Of a stretch of 64,000 nucleotides of DNA, positions 49,147 through 58,050 are shown piece after piece. The notes beneath the pieces are model-generated. The model did no database searches. It was not told the origin of the DNA and worked only from the letters and a program-made list of their open reading frames with translations. The stretch is taken from the NCBI RefSeq assembly GCF_019799945.1, contig NZ_JABGCH010000001.1, positions 62,001-126,000 on the forward strand. The letters run 5' to 3'. Within the stretch, counting starts at the first letter, position 1, and every line of letters starts with the position of its first letter. The position numbers were made by a program, and so were the translations under genes. Source of the DNA: Modestobacter marinus (GTDB taxonomy: Bacteria > Actinomycetota > Actinomycetes > Mycobacteriales > Geodermatophilaceae).

Positions 49147-49562
49147 TCGTGTTCCGGGGCGGCGGGTGCGGTGCCGCGCGGGAGCTTGGCGGGCGGGGGG
49201 CCGGTCCTGGCGGTCTGGCCGCGTTGGTCGGTCCGCTCCAGCGTTGGGGGGACCATTCTTAGCCGGCTTCCCCCGCCCGGACAGACTGTGACTCAGGGCA
49301 CATCCATGGGTCAAGAGGACGTCGGCGCGTCGCCTGCGGCACGACCCAGACGCACGCGGAACCGGATCGGCCGTGTCCCGGTCAGGCGCGGCGGACGAGC
49401 ACCTCGCGGATGAGCCGATCCACCGGGCTCCGGGACGGATGGGACAGGAGTGACGCACCGCAACTCGTCAGCACCCCAGGACATGATCAGGGCGGTTCCT
49501 GGGCAGACACGGCGGACGCTGCAGGAGCGCCGTCCGCCGGGCGCGCGAGATCGGGGGAAGCC
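49147..49562. other. Gene-free spacer after the tRNA genes
   Basis: These 416 bases contain only Arg/Pro-rich chance frames. An AT-richer patch with CATTCTTAGCCGG lies near 49250. No clear promoter for the secreted-protein gene at 49563 could be assigned. Confidence 0.35.
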
Positions 49563-50600
49563 GTGCCGACGACGACACCGTCCGCCCGCGCCGCGTCCTC
49601 CTCGCTGGGCACCGTGCTCGCCGGCGTCTGCGCGCTACTCGCCGCCGGGATCGCGCTGGCCGGGCCCGCCGGGGCGATCGAGGACCCGCGGCGGCCGACC
49701 GTGGCGGTGACGCACGGCCCCAGCTGCGGCCCCGGCGTGCTGCGCGCGGTGGTCACCAACGGCGACGAGGCCCACCGGGTCGCCCTGTGGTTCAACGGCA
49801 CCGAGGAGCAGGCCGCCGCCGCGCTCGGCCCGGGGGAGCAGGTCGAGCTGGTCAGCCGGGACGTCGACTGGGCCGAGACCGTCGACGTGTCGGTCGCCGT
49901 CACCGATCTCGACGGTGCCGCGGAGGAGCCGCTCGAGCAGGGCACCTACACCCGGCCCAGCGTCGAGGACTGCGCGGCGACGGCCGTCTCGGCCGCGGGC
50001 CCGGGCCTCGAGAGCCCGGGGCTGCCGGCGCCGTCCGCCGTCCCGTCCGTGCCGGAGTCCGCGGACACCGGTGTCCCGGCGCCGTCGGGCACCACCGACC
50101 CGCCGTCTCCGGCGCCGTCCGCGAGCACCCCGCCGGTCACGAGCGCGCCGGACCCCACCGCACCGGGCACCGGCACGTCCGCGTCGGCCGACGCGGCCTC
50201 GCCGACCCCGGCGGGGGAGGCGTCGGTCGCCGTCGTCGCACCGGGCGGGGTGCTCACCGTGCGGGCCTCCGGCTTCGCGCCGGGGGAGCGCGTGGTGGTC
50301 TCCCTGGCCGACGCCGACCGCACGCTCACCACGGTCACCGCCGGGTCCGACGGCAGCGTCGAGGCGGTCGTGCAGATCCCCCGCGGCGCCGAGATCGGCA
50401 CCGCGACCGTGCAGCTCGTCGGGTGGCAGTCCGCGGCGACGACCGGCATCGACCTGCAGGTGGCGGCGCGTGCGGAGCCGGTGGCCGACCCGGCCGACTC
50501 GCCGTCGACCACCGTCGCCGTGGTGGGACTGCTCGGCGCCGGCGGCGTCCTCGGCCTGACCGCCGCCCGGCGTTCCCGGGAGCCCACCCCGGGCGTCTGA
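49563..50600 (+). CDS. Secreted, membrane-tethered Ser/Pro/Thr-rich protein
   Basis: This 345-aa protein has a signal peptide (AASSSLGTVLAGVCALLAAGIALA, about 9-32) and a beta-rich N-domain with a single-Cys pair (PSCGPG, VEDCAAT). A ~90-residue Pro/Ser/Thr linker follows, then a second beta-sandwich-like domain (GGVLTVRASGFAPGERVVVSL). A C-terminal membrane helix ends with the basic tail AARRSREPTPGV. There is no LPxTG. The module GFAPGE is common in actinobacterial wall proteins. GTG 49563 was chosen for GGGGGAAG upstream. Function unknown. Confidence 0.65.
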   Translation: MPTTTPSARAASSSLGTVLAGVCALLAAGIALAGPAGAIEDPRRPTVAVTHGPSCGPGVLRAVVTNGDEAHRVALWFNGTEEQAAAALGPGEQVELVSRDVDWAETVDVSVAVTDLDGAAEEPLEQGTYTRPSVEDCAATAVSAAGPGLESPGLPAPSAVPSVPESADTGVPAPSGTTDPPSPAPSASTPPVTSAPDPTAPGTGTSASADAASPTPAGEASVAVVAPGGVLTVRASGFAPGERVVVSLADADRTLTTVTAGSDGSVEAVVQIPRGAEIGTATVQLVGWQSAATTGIDLQVAARAEPVADPADSPSTTVAVVGLLGAGGVLGLTAARRSREPTPGV

Positions 50601-50651
50601 ACCCGGGCGCCCCGCCCCTCCCCGCCGACTTCCCCGGACGACAGGGACACG

Positions 50652-51173
50652 ATGGACCAGGACATGGACATGGACCGACTGCAGGACGGCGCCCCACCGC
50701 GCGGCGTGCCCCGCGACGTCAGCGGGCTGGCCGCTGCCGGCCCCAGCGCCCCGGAGACGTGGCTGCGCATCGTCCAGGTGCACGACCGGATCACCCGGCG
50801 GGTCGACTCGGCCCTGCACCGCCAGCACGGGCTGTCGCTGACCGGCTTCGAGGTGCTGCGGCGGATCGCGGAGGCGCCCGACGAGCAGGCCTCGATGGGC
50901 GACCTGGCCGAAGCGGTCGGGCTGTCCCGGCCGGGCATCACCAGCACGGTCACCAGGCTCGTGGAGGAGGGGCTGGTGGTCCGCGAGCGCCGGGGCGCCG
51001 ACCGCCGGCTGCTGCACGCCCGGCTCACCGACGTCGGCCGCGAGCGGGTGCGCGCGGCCCGGGAGACGCACGACGAGCTCGTCGCGCACCTGCTCACGCT
51101 GCTCGGGGACGACGCCGGAGTGGTCACCGACGCCCTGGCCCGGGTCTCCGCCGCCGCGCGCCGCAGCCGCTGA
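50652..51173 (+). CDS. MarR-family transcriptional regulator
   Basis: This 173-aa winged-helix protein has SLTGFEVLRRIAEAPDEQASMGDLAEAVGLSRPGITSTVTRLVEEGLVVRE, the MarR recognition helix, and the wing RRGADRRLLHARLT (DxR pattern). The first ~35 residues are an extra polar tail. ATG 50652 is taken; ATG 50664 and 50670 are alternatives. It precedes the heptose cluster by 100 nt and may regulate it, but no operator was found. Confidence 0.87.
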   Translation: MDQDMDMDRLQDGAPPRGVPRDVSGLAAAGPSAPETWLRIVQVHDRITRRVDSALHRQHGLSLTGFEVLRRIAEAPDEQASMGDLAEAVGLSRPGITSTVTRLVEEGLVVRERRGADRRLLHARLTDVGRERVRAARETHDELVAHLLTLLGDDAGVVTDALARVSAAARRSR

Positions 51174-51275
51174 AGAGGTCGAGGGACCCCGTCCCACCCA
51201 CCCTTGGGGCGCCGTGCGGTGAAAACTTCAAGCCCGTAGTGTTTCGCCGGCGATCTTCCGGGCACCGACCTGGGC

Positions 51276-52775
51276 ATGACGGGTGACCTTCGCGCGTGCA
51301 CGGTGGTCGTGCCCACGATCGGACGGCCGTCCTTGGACGTGCTCCTCGACGCGCTCGCCGGCGGCAGCGGCCCGCGGCCGGCCGAGATCGTGCTCGTCGA
51401 CGACCGGCCGGGCGGGGCGCCCCTGCAGGCCGAGCGGGCCGGCCTGCCGCCGGTCCGGGTCGTCCGCACCGGCGGGCAGGGACCGGCCGCCGCCCGCAAC
51501 CTGGGCTGGCGCACGGCCCGCACCGACTGGGTCGCGTTCCTCGACGACGACGTCGTCCCCGACCCGGACTGGTACGAGCGGCTGGCCGCCGACCTCGCAG
51601 GGCTGCCCGCCGACGTCGCGGGCACCCAGGGGCGCGTCCGGGTCCCGCTGCCCGGGCACCGCCGTCCCACCGACTGGGAGCGCGGCACCGCCGGGCTGGC
51701 CACCAGCAGCTGGATCACCGCCGACCTGGCCTACCGCCGGGCGGTGCTGGCCGCCGTCGGCGGGTTCGACGAGCGCTTCCCCCGGGCCTTCCGGGAGGAC
51801 TCCGACCTCGCCCTGCGGGTGATGGACACCGGCTCGCGGCTGACCCGCGGCGACCGGTGGATCACCCACCCGGTGCGGCCCACCGACCGCTGGGTCTCGG
51901 TCCGCGTGCAGGCCGGCAACGCCGACGACGTCCTCATGCGGCGCCTGCATGGCCCCTCCTGGCGGCAGCGGGCCGACGCCACGGTGGGGCGCCGGCCCCG
52001 GCACCTGGCCGTCACCGCGGCCGCGTTGGCGGCGCTCGGCCTCGCCGCCGCCGGGAGGCCGCGGGCCGCCGCGCTTGCGGCAGCGGGCTGGGTGGCCGGC
52101 ACCGGGGAGTTCGCCTGGGCCCGCATCGCGCCCGGCCCCCGCGACCGCACCGAGGTCACCAGCATGCTCGCGACCAGCGCGCTCATCCCGCCGCTCGCCA
52201 CCTGGCACTTCCTGCGCGGCGCCGTCCGGCACCGCGCGGTCACCCGGTGGCGCGGACTCCCGGACCTGGTTCTGCTCGACCGGGACGGCACCCTGGTGCA
52301 CGACGAGCCGTACAACGGCGACCCGGCCCGGGTCCGCCCGGTCGAGGGCGCCCGCGAGGCGCTGTATGCGCTGCGCGCCCGGGGGGTGCGCATCGGTCTG
52401 GTCACCAACCAGTCCGGCGTGGGCCGCGGGCTGATCACCCGGGAGCAGGCCGACGCGGTCAACGCCCGGGTCGCCGAGCTGCTGGGGCCCTTCGACACCG
52501 TGCAGGTCTGCCCGCACGCCCCCGAGGACGGGTGCGGCTGCCGCAAGCCCGCGCCCGGGATGGTCAAGGCCGCCTGCGCGGAGCTCGACGTCGACCCGGC
52601 CCGCTGCGTCGTCATCGGGGACATCGGCGCCGACGTCGAGGCCGCGGCCGCCGCCGGCGCGCACGGCATCCTGGTGCCCACGCCGGTGACCCGTCCCCAG
52701 GAGGTCACCGCCGCGCCCCATCGCGCCCCCACGCTGACCGAGGCGGTCGACGACGTCCTGGCCGGCGCCTGGTGA
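51276..52775 (+). CDS. GT2 glycosyltransferase - heptose-bisphosphate phosphatase (GmhB) fusion
   Basis: This 499-aa fusion has an N-terminal GT2 domain (about 1-235) with CTVVVPTIGRPSL, PAAARNLGWRTARTDW, AFLDDDVVPDPDWY and the ED motif AFREDSDLALRV. A helical hinge with hydrophobic helices follows (about 243-320). The C-terminal HAD-IIIA domain has LLDRDGTL (Asp335, Asp337), VTNQSGVGRG, the zinc loop CPHAPEDGCGC (Cys412, His414, Cys420, Cys422) and GDIGADVEAA. GmhB removes the C7 phosphate from manno-heptose-1,7-bisphosphate. It leads a GTGA/ATGA-coupled cluster. The two enzymes are usually separate. Confidence 0.87.
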   Translation: MTGDLRACTVVVPTIGRPSLDVLLDALAGGSGPRPAEIVLVDDRPGGAPLQAERAGLPPVRVVRTGGQGPAAARNLGWRTARTDWVAFLDDDVVPDPDWYERLAADLAGLPADVAGTQGRVRVPLPGHRRPTDWERGTAGLATSSWITADLAYRRAVLAAVGGFDERFPRAFREDSDLALRVMDTGSRLTRGDRWITHPVRPTDRWVSVRVQAGNADDVLMRRLHGPSWRQRADATVGRRPRHLAVTAAALAALGLAAAGRPRAAALAAAGWVAGTGEFAWARIAPGPRDRTEVTSMLATSALIPPLATWHFLRGAVRHRAVTRWRGLPDLVLLDRDGTLVHDEPYNGDPARVRPVEGAREALYALRARGVRIGLVTNQSGVGRGLITREQADAVNARVAELLGPFDTVQVCPHAPEDGCGCRKPAPGMVKAACAELDVDPARCVVIGDIGADVEAAAAAGAHGILVPTPVTRPQEVTAAPHRAPTLTEAVDDVLAGAW

Positions 52776-53773
52776 GGCGGGTCGTCCTGGTCGCCCGGCT
52801 GGACAATGCCGGTGACGTGCTGCTGCAGGGCCCGCTGGTCCGCGCGGTCGCGGCCGGCGCGGACCGGGTGGTCTTCCTCGCCAGCCCGCAGGGCACCGCC
52901 GCCGCCGAGCTGCTGCCCGGCGTCGACGAGGTGGTCACCTGGCACTGCCCGTGGATCGACGGCAACCCGCGGCCGGTGGACCCCGCCGACCTCGCCGCGC
53001 TGACCGACCGCGTGCGGTCCGCCGGGGTGACCGAGGCGGTCATCAGCACGAGCTTCCACCAGTCGCCGCTGCCGCTGGCCCTCGTCCTGCGCACCGCCGG
53101 GGTCGGGCGGCTCGCGGCGATCAGCGTCGACTACCCGGGGTCGTTGCTCGACGTCCGGCACCGGGTCGCCGACGACCTGCCCGAGCCGGAGCGGGCACTG
53201 TCCCTCGCCCGGGCCGCCGGGTTCGAGCTCCCCGACGGCGACGACGGGCGGCTCGCCGTCCGCCGTCCGCTGCCGCCGGCCGACCGCGAACCGGGCTATG
53301 TCGTCCTCCACCCCGGCGCTTCGGTGCCCGCGCGCGCCTGGCCGGCGCACCGCTGCGCCGAGGCCGTCGAGGCGCTGGCCGACGCGGGCTGGGAGGTGCT
53401 GGTCAGCGGCGGCCCGGGCGAGCGCGAGCTCACCGCCGCGGTCGCCGGCTCCCGCGGCACCGACCTGGGCGGGGCGACCACCCTGGCCGAGATGGCGGCG
53501 CTGCTGGACGGCGCCGCGGCCGTCGTCGTGGGCAACACCGGGCCCGCGCACCTGGCGGCCGCCGTGGGCACACCGGTCGTCTCGCTGTTCTCCCCGGTCG
53601 TCCCGGCGGTCCGGTGGGCGCCCTACGGCGTCCCGACGGTCCTGCTCGGTGACCAGTCCGCGCCCTGCCGCGACACCCGGGCCCGCGAGTGCCCGGTGCC
53701 GGGGCACCCCTGTCTGTCGTCGGTGACGGCGGCCGACGTGGTCGCCGCCGTCGGGAAGGTGGTGGCCGCATGA
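52772..53773 (+). CDS. Glycosyltransferase family 9 (heptosyltransferase-like)
   Basis: This 333-aa GT-B protein starts VVLVARLDNAGDVLLQGPLVRAV, the GT9 hallmark, with YVVLHPGASVPARAW, VLVSGGPGERELT and the donor-site VVVGNTGPAHLAAAVGTPVVSLFSPV. It should transfer a heptose (or related sugar) from a nucleotide heptose. The end has several Cys (CRDTRARECPVPGHPCLS), a feature of some actinobacterial copies. It overlaps both neighbours (GTGA, ATGA). Confidence 0.86.
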   Translation: MRRVVLVARLDNAGDVLLQGPLVRAVAAGADRVVFLASPQGTAAAELLPGVDEVVTWHCPWIDGNPRPVDPADLAALTDRVRSAGVTEAVISTSFHQSPLPLALVLRTAGVGRLAAISVDYPGSLLDVRHRVADDLPEPERALSLARAAGFELPDGDDGRLAVRRPLPPADREPGYVVLHPGASVPARAWPAHRCAEAVEALADAGWEVLVSGGPGERELTAAVAGSRGTDLGGATTLAEMAALLDGAAAVVVGNTGPAHLAAAVGTPVVSLFSPVVPAVRWAPYGVPTVLLGDQSAPCRDTRARECPVPGHPCLSSVTAADVVAAVGKVVAA

Positions 53774-54735
53774 AGGTGCTGCTGTGGCACGTGCACGGCT
53801 CCTGGACGACGGCGTTCGTGCAGGGCCGGCATGAGTACCTGCTGCCGGTGACCCCCGATCGCGGCCCCGACGGGCTGGGCCGGGCGCGGACCTGGGACTG
53901 GCCGGCCGCCGCCCGCGAGGTGACGCCCGAGCAGCTGCGCGCCGAGGACGTCGACGTCGTCGTGCTGCAGCGCCCCCGCGACCTGGAGCTGGTCCGCGAG
54001 TGGCTCGGCCGCGAACCCGGCCGGGACCTGCCCGCGGTGTTCCTGGAGCACAACGCCCCCGACGGCGCCGTGCCGAACACCCGGCACCCGCTGGCCGACC
54101 AGCGGGACGTGCCGATCGCCCACGTCACGTACTTCAACCAGCTCTTCTACGACAACGGCTCGGCGCCGACCGTGGTGATCGAGCACGGCATCGTCGACCC
54201 CGGGGAGCGCTACACCGGCGACCTGGCGCGCGCCGCGGTGGTGGTCAACGAGCCGGTCCGCCGCGGCCGGTACACCGGCGGCGACCTGCTGCCGCTGCTG
54301 TCCTCGGCCGCGCCGCTGGACGTCTTCGGCATGGGCCTGGCCGGCCTGCACGAGCGCTACGGCCTGGACCCGGAGCGGGTCGGGTTGCACGACGACCCGC
54401 CGCAGGCCGAGATGCACGCCGAGCTGGCCCGCCGCCGCGTCTACGTCCACCCGGTGCGCTGGACGTCGCTGGGACTGTCGCTGCTGGAAGCGATGCACCT
54501 GGGCATGCCGGTCGTCGGGCTGGCCACCACCGAGGCGGTGGAGGCGGTCCCGGCCGAGGCCGGGGTGCTCTCCACCCGCCCGGAGCGGCTCGCCGCCGCC
54601 GTCCGGGAGTTCGTCGCCGACCCCGACGCCGCCCGGCTGGCCGGAAAGGCGGCCCGGACCGCTGCACTGGAGCGGTACGGGCTGGCACGCTTCCTGGCCG
54701 ACTGGGATGCCCTCCTCGGAGAGGTGACGAGATGA
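53770..54735 (+). CDS. Glycosyltransferase family 4-like
   Basis: This 321-aa protein has MKVLLWHVHGSWTTAFVQGRHEYLLPV, LEHNAPDGAVPNTRHPLAD, EHGIVDPGERYTGD and the donor segment RWTSLGLSLLEAMHLGMPVVGLAT. The GT-B fold is likely, although the first domain is short. ATG 53770 overlaps the GT9 stop, and its own stop overlaps the next ATG. It is probably a further sugar transferase of the heptose glycoconjugate. Confidence 0.78.
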   Translation: MKVLLWHVHGSWTTAFVQGRHEYLLPVTPDRGPDGLGRARTWDWPAAAREVTPEQLRAEDVDVVVLQRPRDLELVREWLGREPGRDLPAVFLEHNAPDGAVPNTRHPLADQRDVPIAHVTYFNQLFYDNGSAPTVVIEHGIVDPGERYTGDLARAAVVVNEPVRRGRYTGGDLLPLLSSAAPLDVFGMGLAGLHERYGLDPERVGLHDDPPQAEMHAELARRRVYVHPVRWTSLGLSLLEAMHLGMPVVGLATTEAVEAVPAEAGVLSTRPERLAAAVREFVADPDAARLAGKAARTAALERYGLARFLADWDALLGEVTR

Positions 54736-56006
54736 CGACCACGCCCCTGCTGCCGGCCCGCCGGCCCGCCGACCCGTCCGGCTGCGCCCGGCTGCGGATC
54801 AGCCTGGTCAGCGAGCACGCCAGCCCGCTGGCGGCGCTCGGCGGCGTCGACGCCGGCGGCCAGAACGTGCACGTCGCCGCGCTGGCCGCGGGCCTGGCGC
54901 AGCGCGGGAACCAGGTCACCGTGCACACCCGCAGGGACGACCCCGACCTGCCCGACCGGGTGCTCACCGCGGACGGCTACGAGGTCGCGCACGTCGCCGC
55001 CGGCCCGGCCCGGACGCTGCCCAAGGATGCGCTGCTGCAGCACATGGGGACCTTCGCCGACGTGCTCGCCGCCGAGTGGAGGGCCACTCCGCCCGACGTG
55101 GTGCACGCGCACTTCTGGATGAGCGGGCTGGCGTCGGTCCAGGCCGTTGCCGCGCTGCCCACCCGCATGCCGGTGCTGCAGACCTTCCACGCCCTGGGCT
55201 CGGTGAAGCGCCGGCACCAGGGTGACGCGGACACCTCGCCCGAGCAGCGGATCGACCTCGAGCGCGGGCTGTGCCGGGACGTCGACCACGTGGTCGCCAC
55301 CTGCTCCGACGAGGTCTTCGAGCTGCGCCGGCTGGGTCTGTCCAGCGACCGGGTCTCGATCGTCCCGTGCGGGGTGGACACCGCCGTGTTCACCCCGCGC
55401 GGGCCGGTGGCGCCGCCGTCCGGGCGGCCGCGGCTGCTCGTGCTCGGCCGGCTGGTGGAGCGCAAGGGCCAGGAGGACGCCGTCCGCGCGCTGGCCGCCG
55501 TCCCGGACGCCGAGCTGGTGGTCGTCGGCGGCCCGCCGGTGGCCGACCTGGACGACGACCCCGAGGTGCAGCGGCTCCGCGGGATCGCCGACGAGCTGGG
55601 GGTCGCCGACCGGCTGGTCTTCACCGGCGCCGTCGCCCGCGCCGACGTGCCCGGCTGGGTGCGCTCGGCCGACGTCGTGCTCGCCGTCCCCTGGTACGAG
55701 CCGTTCGGCATCACCCCGCTGGAGGCGATGGCCTGCGGGCGTCCCGTGGTGGCCACCGCGGTCGGCGGGCTGGTCGACAGCGTCGTCGACGGCGAGACCG
55801 GCGACCTCGTGCCGCCCCGGGACCCGGAGCGGCTCGGCGCGGTGCTGGCCGCGCTGCTGGCCGACGAGACCCGCCGGGTCGCCTACGGCGCCGCCGGCGT
55901 GAAGCGCGCCCGCAGCCGGTACCGCTGGTCCCGGGTCGTCGCCGACACCGATGCCGTCTACCGCCAGGTCCTCTCCGCCCGTGCACCGGTGGAGGCCGCC
56001 CGATGA
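54732..56006 (+). CDS. Glycosyltransferase family 4
   Basis: This 424-aa GT-B enzyme has the D-inositol-3-phosphate-glycosyltransferase-like N-terminus RISLVSEHASPLAALGGVDAGGQNVHV, VHAHFWMSG, IVPCGVDTAVF, VLGRLVERKGQEDAV and the donor motif VPWYEPFGITPLEAMACGRPVVAT (EPFGxxxxE). It is coupled to both neighbours; the SIS gene starts 20 nt after its stop. Acceptor and sugar are unknown. Confidence 0.85.
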   Translation: MTTTPLLPARRPADPSGCARLRISLVSEHASPLAALGGVDAGGQNVHVAALAAGLAQRGNQVTVHTRRDDPDLPDRVLTADGYEVAHVAAGPARTLPKDALLQHMGTFADVLAAEWRATPPDVVHAHFWMSGLASVQAVAALPTRMPVLQTFHALGSVKRRHQGDADTSPEQRIDLERGLCRDVDHVVATCSDEVFELRRLGLSSDRVSIVPCGVDTAVFTPRGPVAPPSGRPRLLVLGRLVERKGQEDAVRALAAVPDAELVVVGGPPVADLDDDPEVQRLRGIADELGVADRLVFTGAVARADVPGWVRSADVVLAVPWYEPFGITPLEAMACGRPVVATAVGGLVDSVVDGETGDLVPPRDPERLGAVLAALLADETRRVAYGAAGVKRARSRYRWSRVVADTDAVYRQVLSARAPVEAAR

Positions 56007-56026
56007 GCCCCCGTGGAGGGAACCCG

Positions 56027-56695
56027 ATGAGCGCCGCCCCGATCCGTGCCGCCGAGGTGGTGTCCCCGGACACCTGCACCCACCTGACCGGGCACGACCA
56101 CGTCGCCTCGCTGACCGCCGCGCTCCGGGACCTGTCCCGGCACGTCGACACGCTCGACCGGTGGGGGCGGCTGCTGGCCGGCGTGCTCTGCGGCGAGGAC
56201 CGGGGTCGGCTGCTGGCCGCCGGGAACGGGGGCAGCGCCGCCCAGGCGCAGCACCTCACCGCCGAGCTGGTCGGCCGGTACCGCGCGGACCGCCCGCCGT
56301 TCTCCGCGATCTGCCTGACCGCCGAGACGTCCAGCCTCACCGCGATCGCCAACGACTACCCGGCCGACGAGCTGTTCGCCCGGCAGGTCGAGGCGCACGG
56401 CCGGCCCGGGGACGTGCTGGTGCTGCTGTCCACCTCCGGCCGGTCGCCGAACGCGGTGGCCGCGGCCCGCCGGGCCCGCGACTGCGGGATCACGGTGCTC
56501 GCGATGACCGGACCGGCGCCCAACCCGCTGGAGGCGGTGGCCCACGACGCGGTCTCCATCGACTCGCCCTGGACGGCGACCGTGCAGGAGTGCCACCTGG
56601 TCGGGCTGCACCTGCTGTGCGCCGCGTTCGACGCCGCGGTGCTGGCCGACTCGCCGCGGATCTCCTCGACCAACCACGTGGAGGTCATCACGTGA
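56027..56695 (+). CDS. gmhA: Sedoheptulose-7-phosphate isomerase (GmhA)
   Basis: This 222-aa SIS-domain protein has AAGNGGSAAQAQHLTAELVGRY, the GmhA phosphate-binding signature, then NDYPADELFARQVEAHGRPGDVLVLLSTSGRSPNAVAA and TVQECHLVGLHLLCAAFD. It converts sedoheptulose-7-phosphate to manno-heptose-7-phosphate, the first heptose step. ATG 56027 is chosen because GGAGG lies about 8 nt upstream; ATG 56003 overlaps the previous stop. Its stop overlaps hldE (GTGA). Confidence 0.92.
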   Translation: MSAAPIRAAEVVSPDTCTHLTGHDHVASLTAALRDLSRHVDTLDRWGRLLAGVLCGEDRGRLLAAGNGGSAAQAQHLTAELVGRYRADRPPFSAICLTAETSSLTAIANDYPADELFARQVEAHGRPGDVLVLLSTSGRSPNAVAAARRARDCGITVLAMTGPAPNPLEAVAHDAVSIDSPWTATVQECHLVGLHLLCAAFDAAVLADSPRISSTNHVEVIT

Positions 56696-58050
56696 GCGGC
56701 CCCGTGGTGGTGGTCGGCGACGCGCTGCTGGACGTCGACCTGGTCGGCACCGCCTCGCGGCTCACGCCGGACGCGCCGGTGCCGGTCGTCGAGGACGTCC
56801 AGCGCCGGGAACGCCCCGGCGGTGCCGCGCTCGCCGCCGTCCTGGCCGCGCAGTCCGGCGCCGACGTGGTGCTGGTCACCCCGCTGGCCGACGACGAGGG
56901 CGCCGAGCGGCTCCGGGCGCTGCTCGACGGCCGGGTGCGGCTGATCGCGATCCCGGCCACCGGCGGCACGGCGGTCAAGCAGCGGGTGCGCGTGGGCGAC
57001 CACTCCGTCGTCCGGCTGGACAGCGGTGCGCCGGCGGCCCAGCTCGGCGCGCTGCCGGCCGAGGCGGCCCGGGCGATCCGGAACGCGGCCGCGGTGCTGG
57101 TCGCCGACTACGGCCGGGGGACGACGTCGGCGCCCGACGTCCGGCAGGCGCTGGCGGCCGCCCGCGGCCCGGTCGTCTGGGACCCGCACCCCCGCGGCGC
57201 GGACCCGGTGCCCTCGACCAGGCTGGTCACGCCCAACGGCGCGGAGGCCGCCCGGGTGGTGCCCGACGTCGCGGGCAGCGGCCTGGCCGTGGTGGGCGCC
57301 CGGGCCGAGGCGCTCATCCGGCACTGGGGCGTCGGCGCGGTCGCCGTGACCCTCGGCTCCCGCGGTGTCCTGCTCTCCTACGGCGAGGGCGCGCCCATGG
57401 TCGTGCCGGCCACGCCGGTGACCGGAGGCGACCCGTGCGGTGCCGGTGACTCCTTCGCCGCCGCGGTCACCGTCGCGCTCGCCGGCGGGGCCGTGACGGG
57501 CGAGGCCGTCACCAGCGCCGTCGCCGCCGCCGGCGCGTTCGTCGCCCGCGGCGGGGCCTCCTCCTGGGACGCCGTGCCCGCCGCCGACGCCCAGCCGGCC
57601 AGCGACCTCGACGCGCTGTTCGCCCGGGTGCGCGCCGCGGGCGGCACCGTCGTGGCCACCGGCGGGTGCTTCGACCTGCTGCACGCCGGTCACGTCGCCA
57701 CCCTGCGGGCCGCCCGCGGGCTGGGCGACTGCCTGGTCGTGTGCATCAACTCCGACGCCTCGGTCGCCCGGCTCAAAGGCCCCTCGCGGCCGCTGGTCCC
57801 CGCCGAGGACCGGGCGCGGGTACTGGAGGCGCTGGAGTTCGTCGACGCCGTGGTCGTCTTCGACGAGGACACCCCGGCGCAGGTGCTCGACCGGCTCCGG
57901 CCCGACGTCTGGGCCAAGGGCGGCGACTACGCGGGCGCCGACCTGCCCGAGGCCGCGGTGCTCCGGCAGTGGGGCGGGCAGGCCGTCGTCCTGCCGTACC
58001 TGCCCGGCCGCTCGACCACCGCCCTGGTCGAGCGCTCCCGCGTGTGGTGA
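56692..58050 (+). CDS. hldE: Bifunctional heptose-7-phosphate kinase / heptose-1-phosphate nucleotidyltransferase (HldE)
   Basis: This 452-aa protein fuses a PfkB-type kinase and a cytidylyltransferase-fold domain. The kinase half has VVVVGDALLDVDLVGT, RPGGAALAAVLAAQSGA and the catalytic GGDPCGAGDSFAAAVTVALAGG (GAGD). The C-terminal half begins near residue 320 with GGCFDLLHAGH (His331 and His334 of HxGH) and has CINSDASVARLKGPSRP and DVWAKGGDY. It phosphorylates C1 and adenylylates (or guanylylates) the heptose. It is coupled to gmhA and to the second GT9 (GTGA). Confidence 0.92.
   Translation: MSGPVVVVGDALLDVDLVGTASRLTPDAPVPVVEDVQRRERPGGAALAAVLAAQSGADVVLVTPLADDEGAERLRALLDGRVRLIAIPATGGTAVKQRVRVGDHSVVRLDSGAPAAQLGALPAEAARAIRNAAAVLVADYGRGTTSAPDVRQALAAARGPVVWDPHPRGADPVPSTRLVTPNGAEAARVVPDVAGSGLAVVGARAEALIRHWGVGAVAVTLGSRGVLLSYGEGAPMVVPATPVTGGDPCGAGDSFAAAVTVALAGGAVTGEAVTSAVAAAGAFVARGGASSWDAVPAADAQPASDLDALFARVRAAGGTVVATGGCFDLLHAGHVATLRAARGLGDCLVVCINSDASVARLKGPSRPLVPAEDRARVLEALEFVDAVVVFDEDTPAQVLDRLRPDVWAKGGDYAGADLPEAAVLRQWGGQAVVLPYLPGRSTTALVERSRVW

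Noticed and set aside
49171-49413. 80-codon frame in the spacer after the tRNA genes
   Set aside because: No ribosome site, biased Arg/Gly/Pro composition and no hydrophobic or motif structure.
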